Origin: Lentisphaeria bacterium
GTDB taxonomy: Bacteria; Verrucomicrobiota; Lentisphaeria; Oligosphaerales; Oligosphaeraceae
Length of the DNA: 64,000 nt
Reading direction: 5' to 3'
Assembly: GCA_016288215.1 (NCBI GenBank)
Contig: JAEEYQ010000011.1
Location: forward strand, 1 to 64,000
Both the position numbers and the translations under genes were made by a program. Positions within the stretch are counted from its first letter, which is position 1; each line of letters begins with the position of its first letter. Under the pieces are notes generated by a model. It was not told where the DNA came from, searched no databases, and saw nothing but the letters and a program-made list of their open reading frames with translations. Of this stretch, positions 42,226 through 51,575 are shown piece by piece.

Positions 42226-43971
42226 CTACTTTTCGCCGTTCAAGAGACGGCGAAGGAAGGCGGCCTTTTCTGGAACTTCATGAAACTCAAGGGTTTCGTA
42301 CAGTTCCACCTCATCCAGAGAAGAATCGTTGTAAAGGGCTGTCATGTCCGCCTCGAAATCATAGTTCTCCGGCCGGCACATGGTCAGAAAGCGATAGCAT
42401 TCGCGGAAAACCCCCACACGGATCTTGCGGCCATGGGTCCGTTCCGGCGTGAAATAGTCCGCGAAGTTCCTGCACATCATGCTGATGCCATCCACGCTGC
42501 CCTCCTTGAAATAGCGATCATACAGCCAGGGAAGCCGTTCAAAGGCGGCCGTGCCCGCCGCATTGAATTCCCCCTGGACCGCCCGTTCCCCCAATTCCGC
42601 AGGGGGAAGCGTGCTCAGATATAAGGGACGACCGCCAGTGGTGGCCTTGCATTTGGCCAAATAGTCGGCAATGCCGTCCGCATAAATCATCAGCAGCTTT
42701 TTCAGGTCATAGGGTTCAGTCCATAAATCACTGCCATACAGTTGCTTATAGATTTCCCTCACTTCTGGATTGAAACCATACAACTCCGCGTAGTCCGTGC
42801 GGCTATGGGAGCGGATGTTGACCATGAATCCATCGAAAGGATAGGCGGCCAGCTCCGCGAAACGAGCCACCTGATGATCCATGACCGCCGGAATCCGATA
42901 TTGGGGGACCCCCACAAAAACCTGCCGCTGGGTTTCGTCATGAAGCCGCCCCACATAAAAACCCACCTCATAGGCACCGTAATCCAGCGCACAATTTTCC
43001 TGAGGAGTCAGGCGACCGCTCTCCCCGTCAATTCTAGAGCCATTGATCATCCAAGTCACCGCAATCTCCTCTCCTGCAATGTTGAACACATGGAGCTGAT
43101 CCTCTCCCACCATGAAGGCGAAGGAAATGGCTTCTGGGTCCGCATCTTGAAAAGGCACGGTATGGCCGATTTTCACATAATTGGCATAGATGTCCAAATC
43201 CTCTATGCTGAAGGTGTTATAGCCTTTTTCCGTCAAACCGGACGTGAAACGGAAGGGGCGAGTGACCCGTCGGTAGGTCACATTGTCATCACTGATGAAG
43301 AGGGCCACGTTGTCAGCGGTGACCTGCAACGGCATGCGCTCCTTCACCTCCGTGCAGACGATTTTTCCAATAGGAAGCCTTCTGGCAGTGCGGGTGAGCG
43401 CATTGGCGGTCAGCTCCGGATCCCGCATCACATAGTACTCCAGATGCTCCAGATAGAAGGGATCCACAAAGCCCCAGTTGCGCACTTCAGCATGGTCGGT
43501 CCCCTTGATGGTGGCCTCGTAGGGCAGACACATGCCAGTCTCAAACGGTCCGTCCCACGCCCACGCCTCCATGCCGTACTTGTGGCATAGCCGGATGGTC
43601 TCCTTGCACACATCGTACGTGCGGATGGTCTTGGCCAGGCGGGCGGCCTCCTCCGGATAATTGGCGTGCGTGACGCCGCCTTCACCGTACATGGGAATCA
43701 CTTTGGAGGGGTAGTGGGCGTAGCCAAGGCTGCTGGTGCGCAGGTAGATTTTCTTGAAGCCCATCTCCGCAATTTCCTTAATGCGCTTCTCATAGACCTC
43801 CAGTTCATAGACTTCCGGACTGCCCTCCTTATCAAAGAACACATAGTCCAGATAGTCCAGCGTGGTGGCGAAAGCCGGATGACGCTCTTCACTCCGCACC
43901 GTCAGCCCCATGCACAACCCCATGGAAAGACTCACAAGCCATGGGGTCAATTTTAAATTCACTTTCATCAT
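42226..43971 (-). CDS. Secreted glycoside-hydrolase-like TIM-barrel protein
   Basis: 581 aa. A signal peptide covers residues 1-27 (LTPWLVSLSMGLCMGLTVRS). The N-terminal part reads like a GHL/GH10-like barrel: MGFKKIYLRTSSLGYAHYPS, CHKYGMEAWAWDGPFETGM. Residues 190-320 look like a beta-sandwich insert (FTSGLTEKGYNTFSIEDLDI). The barrel then resumes with FDGFMVNIRSHSRTDYAELY and GSVDGISMMCRNFADYF. No known CAZy family can be fixed, and catalytic acids are not obvious. It is the last of a minus-strand series of glycan-related genes. Confidence 0.7.
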   Translation of the reverse strand: MMKVNLKLTPWLVSLSMGLCMGLTVRSEERHPAFATTLDYLDYVFFDKEGSPEVYELEVYEKRIKEIAEMGFKKIYLRTSSLGYAHYPSKVIPMYGEGGVTHANYPEEAARLAKTIRTYDVCKETIRLCHKYGMEAWAWDGPFETGMCLPYEATIKGTDHAEVRNWGFVDPFYLEHLEYYVMRDPELTANALTRTARRLPIGKIVCTEVKERMPLQVTADNVALFISDDNVTYRRVTRPFRFTSGLTEKGYNTFSIEDLDIYANYVKIGHTVPFQDADPEAISFAFMVGEDQLHVFNIAGEEIAVTWMINGSRIDGESGRLTPQENCALDYGAYEVGFYVGRLHDETQRQVFVGVPQYRIPAVMDHQVARFAELAAYPFDGFMVNIRSHSRTDYAELYGFNPEVREIYKQLYGSDLWTEPYDLKKLLMIYADGIADYLAKCKATTGGRPLYLSTLPPAELGERAVQGEFNAAGTAAFERLPWLYDRYFKEGSVDGISMMCRNFADYFTPERTHGRKIRVGVFRECYRFLTMCRPENYDFEADMTALYNDSSLDEVELYETLEFHEVPEKAAFLRRLLNGEK

Positions 43972-44031
43972 AACCTACTCCATAACAATGTCTTATACTT
44001 TATGTTTTTTGCTCTAAATAGTAAAATCGTC

Positions 44032-44961
44032 CTAAGACTTCAGCTGTGCCGCCGCCCAAACCGCCGTCTCCTCAATGGCCTCCTCCGGCGTGATACGCGG
44101 CTGGAAGTCCAAGTCCCGTCGGGCTTTGGAGATGTCGAAGCACATATGGGTTGCCAAAAAGCGCAGCCCGTTCACATTGGGGACCAGATCCCGATGTTTT
44201 CGAAGAATCTCCTCCACATCCATATGAACGATATGGGGCTTCCGATTCAGGGCAAGGGCATTCAACTCCACATAGCGGTTCAAGGTGACGGCGTGGTCAA
44301 GACAGATGTTGTAGACTTGTCCGATGGAGTGGGGATGCTCCACCGCCAGCGCAAAGGCCCGAGCCAGCTCCTTGACATAGATGGGCTGAAGGAGAGCCTG
44401 TCCGTCGTTTGGCAGGATGATGGGCCGTTCCGCAAGGATGTCCGGAATGAATTCGGGGCGGCGGTCGCCCAGATTGTCCAGCGGCAGCATGCCCGGCCCC
44501 GTGATGTAGCAGGGGCGCAACACGGTGCCGGGGAATCCACGGTTCATGAACTTGTCCATGACCAGAGCGTCAACGATTCGCTTCTGTGCCCATCCCGTGG
44601 TGGGCTCGAAGCCTCCATAGGGAGCATTCTCGTTGCAGGGGATGTAGGGCAACGGCGCATAGCCGCCTGTGGAGGAGCAGTGGATGTAATGCCGTAGGCC
44701 TTTTGCGTAAGTGGCGACCCATTCGATGGATGCTTTCGTGGGAACGGTGTCGATGACATGAGTGTATCGCGTCTGGAAGATCTTAGCCATGGCGGCCTCG
44801 TCCTCTTTGTCCGCATGAATGAGGGGGATCCCCTTCACTTCGTCCACAAATGTCTGGCGTTTCCCCCGAGTCAGAATGGTCACAGGAATGTCCCGTTTCG
44901 CCAATTCCAGCGCCACAAAATGTCCGACCCAACCTGTTCCGCCCATGACCAATGCTTGCAT
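44032..44961 (-). CDS. NAD(P)-dependent nucleotide-sugar epimerase/dehydratase-like SDR
   Basis: 309 aa from ATG 44961. The Rossmann motif is GGTGWVGHFVALELAKR. An SSTGGYAPLPYIPCNENAP segment is the usual upper active-site region. The normal YxxxK pair is altered: the Lys is present in TTGWAQKR, but Gly occupies the Tyr position, so it may be an atypical (CSP41-like) SDR. A structural nucleic-acid-binding or altered-specificity role is possible. It lies in the glycan-related minus-strand run between two large secreted proteins. Confidence 0.78.
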   Translation of the reverse strand: MQALVMGGTGWVGHFVALELAKRDIPVTILTRGKRQTFVDEVKGIPLIHADKEDEAAMAKIFQTRYTHVIDTVPTKASIEWVATYAKGLRHYIHCSSTGGYAPLPYIPCNENAPYGGFEPTTGWAQKRIVDALVMDKFMNRGFPGTVLRPCYITGPGMLPLDNLGDRRPEFIPDILAERPIILPNDGQALLQPIYVKELARAFALAVEHPHSIGQVYNICLDHAVTLNRYVELNALALNRKPHIVHMDVEEILRKHRDLVPNVNGLRFLATHMCFDISKARRDLDFQPRITPEEAIEETAVWAAAQLKS

Positions 44962-45000
44962 ATTGTTCCGCCACAACATGTTATGGGGTTCTCGCCGGCC

Positions 45001-45019
45001 AAAACGCCGTTTTCGGCGT
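45001..45019 (-). terminator. GC hairpin after the 771-aa secreted protein
   Basis: ACGCCG (45004-45009) pairs with CGGCGT (45014-45019) with a TTTT loop. On the minus strand the stem is followed by TTTTGG. It lies between the 45195-47510 gene and the epimerase gene; the T-run is short. Confidence 0.5.
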
Positions 45020-45194
45020 ACCCTTCGGACAGCCCTGCCCCTTTATACCTCTATCATTATAGTATGATTTCACGAAAAAGCAAGAGAAAAAGGGGACATT
45101 GGATTCAGAATCAAAGGGAGGTTGTCTTGACACCTTGCGGATTTCTCCCTGATGTGTTATGTTTTATGGATGTCACATCCCATTTTGCAAAGGT

Positions 45195-47510
45195 TCATGG
45201 CGTGAAGAGGACAGCCTGGCCACAGGGGCGGAGAGTGCCGCTGAGGCCGGTGGACGTGGCCTTCAGCTCCTCAACGACGCCAAAATGGATTGTCGCGCCG
45301 TCGAAGTCGCCGTCCAGCGCAAAAGGCAGCGCCGTATTCGGGGACCCATTGACGATGACGATGGCGGTGCGGCCGCCAAGAGTCCAAGTGGCCGTGTAGA
45401 TGCCCTTGTCGTTTTCCTGCTGAACAATCCTTTCGCCATTGAGGATGAAAGGCAGAAGCGGCTGCAGTTCCATGGGAAGGGTCTTGCAGGCGTCCCAGAG
45501 GCCATCCGCCTTGGGCAGGCTAAACTTTTGGTCGAAGTAAGTATAGTTGATGAAGCCCTTGGCACCGCCGATCAACGCCAGATAGAGCATGCAACGATAT
45601 TCGTCAGCGGTGGGATAGCGGGGCCAGGTCGACTCATCATCATATCCAAAGCATTGGGGCACAGCCCACAAGCTAGTGTCGAACTTTCGGGCCTCGGTAT
45701 CGGCGTCCCTATAGTTGATGTAAACGGAGTCAAAGGGCTGATTGGGAACGGGATAGGGGTCGGGGGCAAGAACATCCGTGCCGGAGGCATAGTTCCTGTA
45801 CTGCGACGGCGTGCAGATGACCGTATAGGCGATGTGGTTCGGATCCAGCTGCTTAAAGGCATCGTAGCGGCTGAACATCTCCTGTGGAGAGACGCCGGAA
45901 GCGCAGGGCTCATCTCCCGGATTCCAGCCTAAAACAGCGGGATGGTCCTTGTATTTGCGGATGACATCCAGAGCTTCCGATGGCCTGAACTCCGTGATGA
46001 CATGGACGCCGTGCCGTTGGCATTCATCCAAAAAGTCACCATAGGTCTCCTCTTTGACTTCGCCTTGCGTAATGCCCACATGCACCGCATTATAGCCATA
46101 TTGGGCGATGTCCGCGATCATCGCCTTGCGGTGCTCCACCGTCTCCGACCAGGAGACATGGTACATACCCATAGGGAAGAATGGCTTGCCGTCAATCAAA
46201 AGGGTGCCGTCATCACGGATGCGGACAGTCGGTTCAGGGTGAATGAACAGATCCGCCTTGACAGTCGTGAGTTGGCGGTCATTTTGGAACAGGGTAAACG
46301 TCACCACATGGCGACCAAGTTCCAGTCCTTTGAGACTAAACTCGCCATTTTCTTCTAAGTTATTGAATACCAATGAGTTATATTCAACATCATCAATGGA
46401 GGTCTTCAGCAGCAGCGGCCCGCCATCGCGTTCCTTCAGATGGGCCTTGAACGCCACGCTCAAGGTGGTCTCCCCTGGATAGAAATGCTTCCTATGCATT
46501 TTATATTCAAGGATTTCGGGAAGTGTCACCGTCCATGCCTTGGTGGCAAGGACCTCGTCGCCAAGGCATAGCGTCGCTTCATAGCGGACATCGCCGCGAA
46601 TATCGACGTCGACAGGCGCGGTGAACTCCACCGTATCACCGTGGACAGCCTTTTGCACAGCGACAGGCTTCATGCCGTCGGCGGTGGCATGAACGAGGCG
46701 GAAGGAGAGCGCATCGGCTTGATCAGGCGCCTTGAAGGCATACGCCATGGCGGTTCGAGGGACGGCGGCAGGCGGCACGGCCTTAAGGACCGTGATGCCC
46801 TTTTCTTCCAACTTCCTGCTGAAGAATATGTTGTTAATGAATTCTCTGACAAAGTCAAAACTTTCCGTCGACCTCAGATTGCCATGGGCGGCCACCAGAA
46901 CCAGGCCCTTGCCGACAGGATGCATCAGCGTCAAGGCCTTGCCATCAGCACAGGTTTCCAGAAGTATCCATCCATCAGGCTGTTGGCATGTGAAATGCCC
47001 CCAATGGGACAGCTTCTCCAACGGAAAGCGAACCGCATACGGGAAGTTGAGGAGGGGATGGTTCTGAATGATGGTCTTCTCCGTTTCAGGGGACGGCTTC
47101 AGGTGGGCGGAGCACATTTCCTGCTTGAGGGCCAGTTCAGGAGAGATGCAGTTGAGGAACGATTCGGTGGCGCTGTCATAGGTGGCGTCAAGGAGGAACA
47201 AAACACCGCCATTGGCCAGATATTCCTTCCAGGCGGGAGCATAGGGCGTCAGCGTGAAGGTGTCCTCGTAGTTGGCCACCGTGGAGCAGACAACCATGTC
47301 GTATTTCGGCAGATTATTCGTCAGCTCAACAATTTGCGTATTCTGGTACTTGACGGCCGTGACATTCAGCTCCGCAAAGACATCATCCAACTCCGTGGAA
47401 AAGATTTTGGCACCTTTGGGATAGCCACTGTACATGAGCGCCACATCCGAAAGCAACGGACTGGCAGCCAAACCCAGAAGCATCGAACACAACAATGCAT
47501 GCTTGCACAT
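45195..47510 (-). CDS. Large secreted putative glycoside hydrolase
   Basis: 771 aa. The signal peptide covers about residues 1-20 (LLCSMLLGLAASPLLSD). Residues 21-230 look like a glutamine-amidotransferase/ThuA-type domain (YDMVVCSTVANYEDTFTLTP, VLFLLDATYD). Beta-sandwich domains follow to about residue 430. The C-terminal third is a GH5/GH2-like barrel: IRDDGTLLIDGKPFFPMGMY, DHPAVLGWNPGDEPCAS (probable acid/base Glu), CFGYDDESTWPRYPTADEY. The same barrel module occurs in the protein at 56720-59551. Substrate unknown; plant or host polysaccharide is likely from context. Confidence 0.75.
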   Translation of the reverse strand: MCKHALLCSMLLGLAASPLLSDVALMYSGYPKGAKIFSTELDDVFAELNVTAVKYQNTQIVELTNNLPKYDMVVCSTVANYEDTFTLTPYAPAWKEYLANGGVLFLLDATYDSATESFLNCISPELALKQEMCSAHLKPSPETEKTIIQNHPLLNFPYAVRFPLEKLSHWGHFTCQQPDGWILLETCADGKALTLMHPVGKGLVLVAAHGNLRSTESFDFVREFINNIFFSRKLEEKGITVLKAVPPAAVPRTAMAYAFKAPDQADALSFRLVHATADGMKPVAVQKAVHGDTVEFTAPVDVDIRGDVRYEATLCLGDEVLATKAWTVTLPEILEYKMHRKHFYPGETTLSVAFKAHLKERDGGPLLLKTSIDDVEYNSLVFNNLEENGEFSLKGLELGRHVVTFTLFQNDRQLTTVKADLFIHPEPTVRIRDDGTLLIDGKPFFPMGMYHVSWSETVEHRKAMIADIAQYGYNAVHVGITQGEVKEETYGDFLDECQRHGVHVITEFRPSEALDVIRKYKDHPAVLGWNPGDEPCASGVSPQEMFSRYDAFKQLDPNHIAYTVICTPSQYRNYASGTDVLAPDPYPVPNQPFDSVYINYRDADTEARKFDTSLWAVPQCFGYDDESTWPRYPTADEYRCMLYLALIGGAKGFINYTYFDQKFSLPKADGLWDACKTLPMELQPLLPFILNGERIVQQENDKGIYTATWTLGGRTAIVIVNGSPNTALPFALDGDFDGATIHFGVVEELKATSTGLSGTLRPCGQAVLFTP

Positions 47511-47560
47511 GAAGTCACCTACTCTATGATTTGAACGATTTGAACCAACACCTGAACTCC

Positions 47561-47704
47561 ATGAATGAACGCGGCCCTTACTGCCTTGGCGGTTTGACCG
47601 TCGCCTTGGGTGACACCATCATTCAAGTTTGGCAGAATAATGGTGAACCGTATTCAGTCAGAATGGATTATTTTGCGGTGAGCGAGGAGACATCCATTAG
47701 ATAG
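47561..47704 (+). other. Short open frame, possible gene remnant
   Basis: A 47-codon plus-strand frame reads MNERGPYCLGGLTVALGDTI followed by IQVWQNNGEPYSVRMDYFAV. Its composition is protein-like, but it has no SD, no known family, and overlaps the 3' end of the opposite-strand gene by 37 bp. It could be the C-terminal scrap of a lost gene or chance. Confidence 0.25.
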
Positions 47705-48852
47705 ATGCCGCGGAAGCCCTCATGGATGGAGTCGAAGCAGACTTGGCGGTTGTCGGCGGAAAAGCGGGGATGGAGGTCGCAGCGGGCGGGAGTCAAATAG
47801 GAGGGATCGGCGTAGAAACGGCCCACCTCGTAGCCCTCGTCGTTGGCGATGTCATAGAGGTAAAGCCCACGGCAGGAATCTTTTGCAGCGGGATAGGAGT
47901 CCGTCAGCATCCATTTTCCATTGGGGGAGAAGGAGCAGTGGCCGTCTCCTGTGGACGCGAAGGATTTGACGCCGATGGCAGTCACCTCGTTGGTCTGATC
48001 CGTGAAGATGTGGTAGCGGTCGCCATCAGCGAAACGATGGGAGTAGTTGATGATGTGAGTGTTGTCTATCCATGTGTAATGGCTGCTCATGTTCTCCAGA
48101 TTGAGAGGATAGAGTCCGGAGCCGTCCAGATTGCAAGTGAACATATGGGTGATGTGAGAGAGCACGCCAGGACCCCATGGCCCGAAATGACGCCAGCGGT
48201 GGAAGAAGGCGAAGCGTTTGTCATCCGGGCTGATGAGAATATGGTTGAACCAGCTGGTGGCCTGATCCGATCCAAGACCCGGATAGTCCTGCACAATGCG
48301 GGCCAAGGAGACGGACAAGGAGGATGTGTCATTCTCCAAATCCACAAGCCATAGTCCGTCATTGGACGGCCAGCCCTTCTCCAGAAGGGGCGTCCAGACG
48401 CCAGGATAGCCGTAGCCGGGGCGTTCGCGGTCCAATCGCGCGAAGTCCAGACTGATGGCGTATTTGCGGTTGGCGGAGAGGCAGTAAATGGGGCGATGGA
48501 TCGTTCGAATCTTTCCCGTGGACAGGTTCAGAATCCGTGCCACATAATGGTCTTCCTCAAAGTCGTTGAAGATGATTTCACTGTCGTTAAACCACTGGAG
48601 CATCGAGCCTTGCTGCCAACACCATGCGCGGGTGGAAGCCACGGGAGTAAAAACGCCGTCCTCCAAAACCCCCACTTCCGCCACATCGCCGAAGCGGACT
48701 TGCCGCTTGATGAAATTCACGCGGTGGGCAAGAAGGCGCTTTCCTGTGGAGTCCCACGGCGATTTGTCAAAATAGCCGAAGAAATAATGCATGCCGTCTT
48801 TTGGAGTCAACCGCTGGACAGGAAGATGATTTGGGAACAGGTTACCGCTCAT
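47668..48852 (-). CDS. Oligogalacturonate-lyase-like beta-propeller protein
   Basis: 394 aa, no signal peptide. Seven WD/TolB-like blades are implied by repeated hydrophobic-Asp patterns (IIFNDFEEDHYVARILNLS, ISPDDKRFAFFHRWRHFGPW, GHCSFSPNGKWMLTDSYPA, RCDLHPRFSADNRQVCFDS). This order is seen in PF14583 oligogalacturonide lyases and related periplasmic or cytoplasmic beta-propellers. It may cleave imported pectin fragments, which would fit the neighbouring secreted proteins. Catalytic certainty is low because the signature His/Arg positions cannot be checked by eye. Confidence 0.7.
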   Translation of the reverse strand: MSGNLFPNHLPVQRLTPKDGMHYFFGYFDKSPWDSTGKRLLAHRVNFIKRQVRFGDVAEVGVLEDGVFTPVASTRAWCWQQGSMLQWFNDSEIIFNDFEEDHYVARILNLSTGKIRTIHRPIYCLSANRKYAISLDFARLDRERPGYGYPGVWTPLLEKGWPSNDGLWLVDLENDTSSLSVSLARIVQDYPGLGSDQATSWFNHILISPDDKRFAFFHRWRHFGPWGPGVLSHITHMFTCNLDGSGLYPLNLENMSSHYTWIDNTHIINYSHRFADGDRYHIFTDQTNEVTAIGVKSFASTGDGHCSFSPNGKWMLTDSYPAAKDSCRGLYLYDIANDEGYEVGRFYADPSYLTPARCDLHPRFSADNRQVCFDSIHEGFRGIYLMDVSSLTAK

Positions 48853-48871
48853 GGACGTTTCCTTTCATATC

Positions 48872-50224
48872 TCATTGGGCATTAAGAAAAAACAGAAGCA
48901 ACGCAACGACGGCGACAATGAAAAGGACCAAAAAGAAGATTTTCCATGCGCTGTAGGGGCGGTTGCCGGAGATGGCGCCGGTCTTGCCGTTGAGCATGAT
49001 GGAATACTGTTTGTCGCCGTACTGGTAGAGGCATTGCCATACAGGCAGCAGGATGTGCTTGAAGCTTAACTCCGAATAGGATATATTGGTTGTGCCGATG
49101 CGCTGATGGTCTCCGCCGATGTCCCTTCGGATGGTGGCATGGATGGTTTCCTTCGCCTTTTCCTTTGCGTTTTGGAAGCCATTGGCGATGCCCACCGTGT
49201 AGCATTCTTCACGAAAACCCCGCACCATGTCCTCATGATAGTCGCAGAGGTCGGCCAAAGGCCAAGGGCCAAGGCTTTCCTGCTGAGCACTTTCCACACC
49301 GGCGGGAACCAGCAGGTCATCAAACGCGTTGTTCACACGGCCGGACACCGAATGCCAGCGGGTTTTCCGAACACGCTCCGTCTGCCGCTGGGTTTTGCCG
49401 TTGACTCGAACCATGCGTGTTACCGTTTCGTAATAGTCGTCGCCCCGCTCTCCCGTGTAGCGGCAGCTGGTCTTGAAATCGTAGGTCCAATGGGGCTTCA
49501 GAATCCCCTGGATGTTCTTCAGCCAAGACGTGCGCAACGTGTTGGAGGGCATGAACCAACGGCTACTCCACCATGCTTGGATCCGCTCCAGCGCCTGCTT
49601 TTGGGTGATGGCGAAGGGCAGCATCCCTTGAGGCTTCAGCAACCGTGTGCTAAGGGCGGAAGCCACTAGCGGAGTCTTGCAGAAGGGACATGGCTGGGCG
49701 CACACATTTTCATCGAAGTCCACCTTGCCGCCGCAGTTGGCGCAGTTCATGGTGATGTGAACTGGAGCCTCGTCCTCCTCGGAAATGGTCTCCAGCCGCT
49801 CCAAGAGATCCTGTTCCGTCACCTGATCATTGGCGAACTCCAGAGCCGGCTCCTCATAGCCGCACACAGGACAATGCAATGTTCCCTTCTCCGGATTGTA
49901 GACCAACGCATTGGTGCAGCCTGGGCAGGATTTCAGACGGACTCCCAGCTTTTTCCCATTTTTATTATTTATAGTTGTAACTTGTTGATTATCAATATAT
50001 TGTGTTTTATTATCCCATGGCATGTCAGGTGGCATGGGCGGCACATTGGCCCTGTCCTTGGCGGCTGACGCCGCTGGCGATTGCACTGACGGCATATCCG
50101 GCGGAACAGGCGGCATGGAATTCCCTCCGGCAGATATGGAAGGCATCGGCGGTGGCGAGGATGGCTGTCCATTATTGGAGGCAGTCTCTGAATTTGGCAT
50201 GGGAGGCGGTACGTTCATATTCAT
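48872..50224 (-). CDS. Zinc-ribbon tail-anchored membrane protein
   Basis: 450 aa. Residues 1-70 are Pro/Met-rich and unstructured. Residues 98-125 hold a TFIIB-like zinc ribbon (CPGC...CPVC), and a second CxxC pair follows (CANC...CPFC). Residues 200-410 form a family domain with WWSSRWFMPSNTLRTSWLKN and YGDKQYSIMLNGKTGAISGN. The last 25 residues (KIFFLVLFIVAVVALLLFFL) are one membrane helix, so it is tail-anchored. Similar proteins are often wrongly labelled as primosomal helicase PriA; no helicase motifs exist here. It is 24 bp upstream of nothing else on its strand except waaA behind it. Confidence 0.75.
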   Translation of the reverse strand: MNMNVPPPMPNSETASNNGQPSSPPPMPSISAGGNSMPPVPPDMPSVQSPAASAAKDRANVPPMPPDMPWDNKTQYIDNQQVTTINNKNGKKLGVRLKSCPGCTNALVYNPEKGTLHCPVCGYEEPALEFANDQVTEQDLLERLETISEEDEAPVHITMNCANCGGKVDFDENVCAQPCPFCKTPLVASALSTRLLKPQGMLPFAITQKQALERIQAWWSSRWFMPSNTLRTSWLKNIQGILKPHWTYDFKTSCRYTGERGDDYYETVTRMVRVNGKTQRQTERVRKTRWHSVSGRVNNAFDDLLVPAGVESAQQESLGPWPLADLCDYHEDMVRGFREECYTVGIANGFQNAKEKAKETIHATIRRDIGGDHQRIGTTNISYSELSFKHILLPVWQCLYQYGDKQYSIMLNGKTGAISGNRPYSAWKIFFLVLFIVAVVALLLFFLNAQ

Positions 50225-50248
50225 GTTAACCCATTGAAGGGCATAAGG

Positions 50249-51547
50249 TTATTTGTCAATGAAGGGACCGATTCTGTCAAAGGTCCGATCGATGGCGCCG
50301 CGGCAGCGGTCCACCACTTCCCGCGCCCGCTGTCCCATGGACTCCCGTTCCTCTTTGGCCTCCAACAACCGACGAAGTGCGGACTGGAAGGACGCCTCGT
50401 CCGGCACCTCCACCGTGGCATTATGCTTGCGGAAAAGGGTGGCCACTTCACGGAAATTCTCCATATGGCTGCCATGGATAATCGCCTTTCCGAAAATGGC
50501 CGGCTCGATGATGTTGTGACCGCCCGTCTGACCGGCAAGGCTCTTTCCCACGTAGGCAATGTCCGATGCGCCATAGAAGTTCATCAGTTCGCCTGTGGTG
50601 TTGACAAGAAGCACATCCACAGGAGCGGCAGATGCGGGGCTTCCCTCCGGAGCCTTCAGCAGTCTCCAGCTCAAGTTTCTCTCCTTCAGCAGGTTCTCTA
50701 CTTCGGCAGCCCGCTCGCAGTGACGGGGGACCAAAACCAGCCGCAAATCTGTAAATTCCTTTTTTAACGTAAGATAAGCATCGCAGACCAATTCCTCCTC
50801 GCCAGGATGGGTGCTTCCTGCCGTCAATACAGTACGGGGTCCGGAGCCAAAGCAGGCGTCCAAAACCGCCGTCTTGTCGGCGTTGTCCACATCGGGAACC
50901 TGATCGAATTTCATGGTGCCGCAGACATGGATTTTGGCGTCGTCCCCCAAGACACGGGCGATTCGGGAAGCATCCTCCTGAGTCTGAACGCACAGGGCCT
51001 GGAAGGCCTGGAAGATGGGGCGGAACACAAAGGACCATTTGGCATAGCCTCTGGAAGAGGAGTCGGACATGCGACCGTTGACCAAAAACACCTTCGCTCC
51101 CCGCTTCGCCGCCTGCAGAATCAGATTAGGCCAGATTTCCACTTCAAAAATCACCAACGCCCGAGGCCGAATCAAATTCAATGCATGACGAACGGCCCAC
51201 CAGAAGTCAATGGGACAGTAGATGAGAACCACGTTGGACGGCAGTTTCTTCTCCGCCATGGCATGGGCGGTGGAGGTGCTGCAGGAAAGAACGATGTCTT
51301 GACTCGGCCAGCGTTTCTGCCATGCATGGATGAAGGTGATGGCCGCCACCGTCTCTCCGACACTGACCGAATGAATCCACACCGGCTCTTTCAGCCCCTT
51401 CAGCCGTGCCTTGATTTCGCCGCTGAAAATGCCGAAGCGCTGCCAATAGTCCGCCGTCAAGCCGCCCCGACGGCACAGATGAACTATATAATAAGGTATA
51501 TATAGAAGAAACAGCAGGGGAAACAAGAGGTTGTAGAGGAAAATCAT
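50249..51547 (-). CDS. waaA: 3-deoxy-D-manno-octulosonic acid (Kdo) transferase
   Basis: 432 aa, GT30. An N-terminal membrane helix (FLYNLLFPLLFLLYIPYY) is followed by WIHSVSVGETVAA, GRMSDSSSRGY, AGSTHPGEEELVCDAY and QTGGHNIIEPAIFGKAIIHG. These are the characteristic WaaA motifs. It adds Kdo from CMP-Kdo to lipid IVA at the cytoplasmic face of the inner membrane, which shows that the organism makes LPS-type lipid A. It follows recF by 28 bp and reads in the same direction. Confidence 0.93.
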   Translation of the reverse strand: MIFLYNLLFPLLFLLYIPYYIVHLCRRGGLTADYWQRFGIFSGEIKARLKGLKEPVWIHSVSVGETVAAITFIHAWQKRWPSQDIVLSCSTSTAHAMAEKKLPSNVVLIYCPIDFWWAVRHALNLIRPRALVIFEVEIWPNLILQAAKRGAKVFLVNGRMSDSSSRGYAKWSFVFRPIFQAFQALCVQTQEDASRIARVLGDDAKIHVCGTMKFDQVPDVDNADKTAVLDACFGSGPRTVLTAGSTHPGEEELVCDAYLTLKKEFTDLRLVLVPRHCERAAEVENLLKERNLSWRLLKAPEGSPASAAPVDVLLVNTTGELMNFYGASDIAYVGKSLAGQTGGHNIIEPAIFGKAIIHGSHMENFREVATLFRKHNATVEVPDEASFQSALRRLLEAKEERESMGQRAREVVDRCRGAIDRTFDRIGPFIDK

Positions 51548-51575
51548 GGCCAGCGGCTCCGTATTGCGTTATCGT

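Noticed and set aside
46641-47534. 297-codon plus-strand frame antisense to the 771-aa secreted protein
   Set aside because: It opposes a gene with signal peptide and domain motifs and has no SD or family match.
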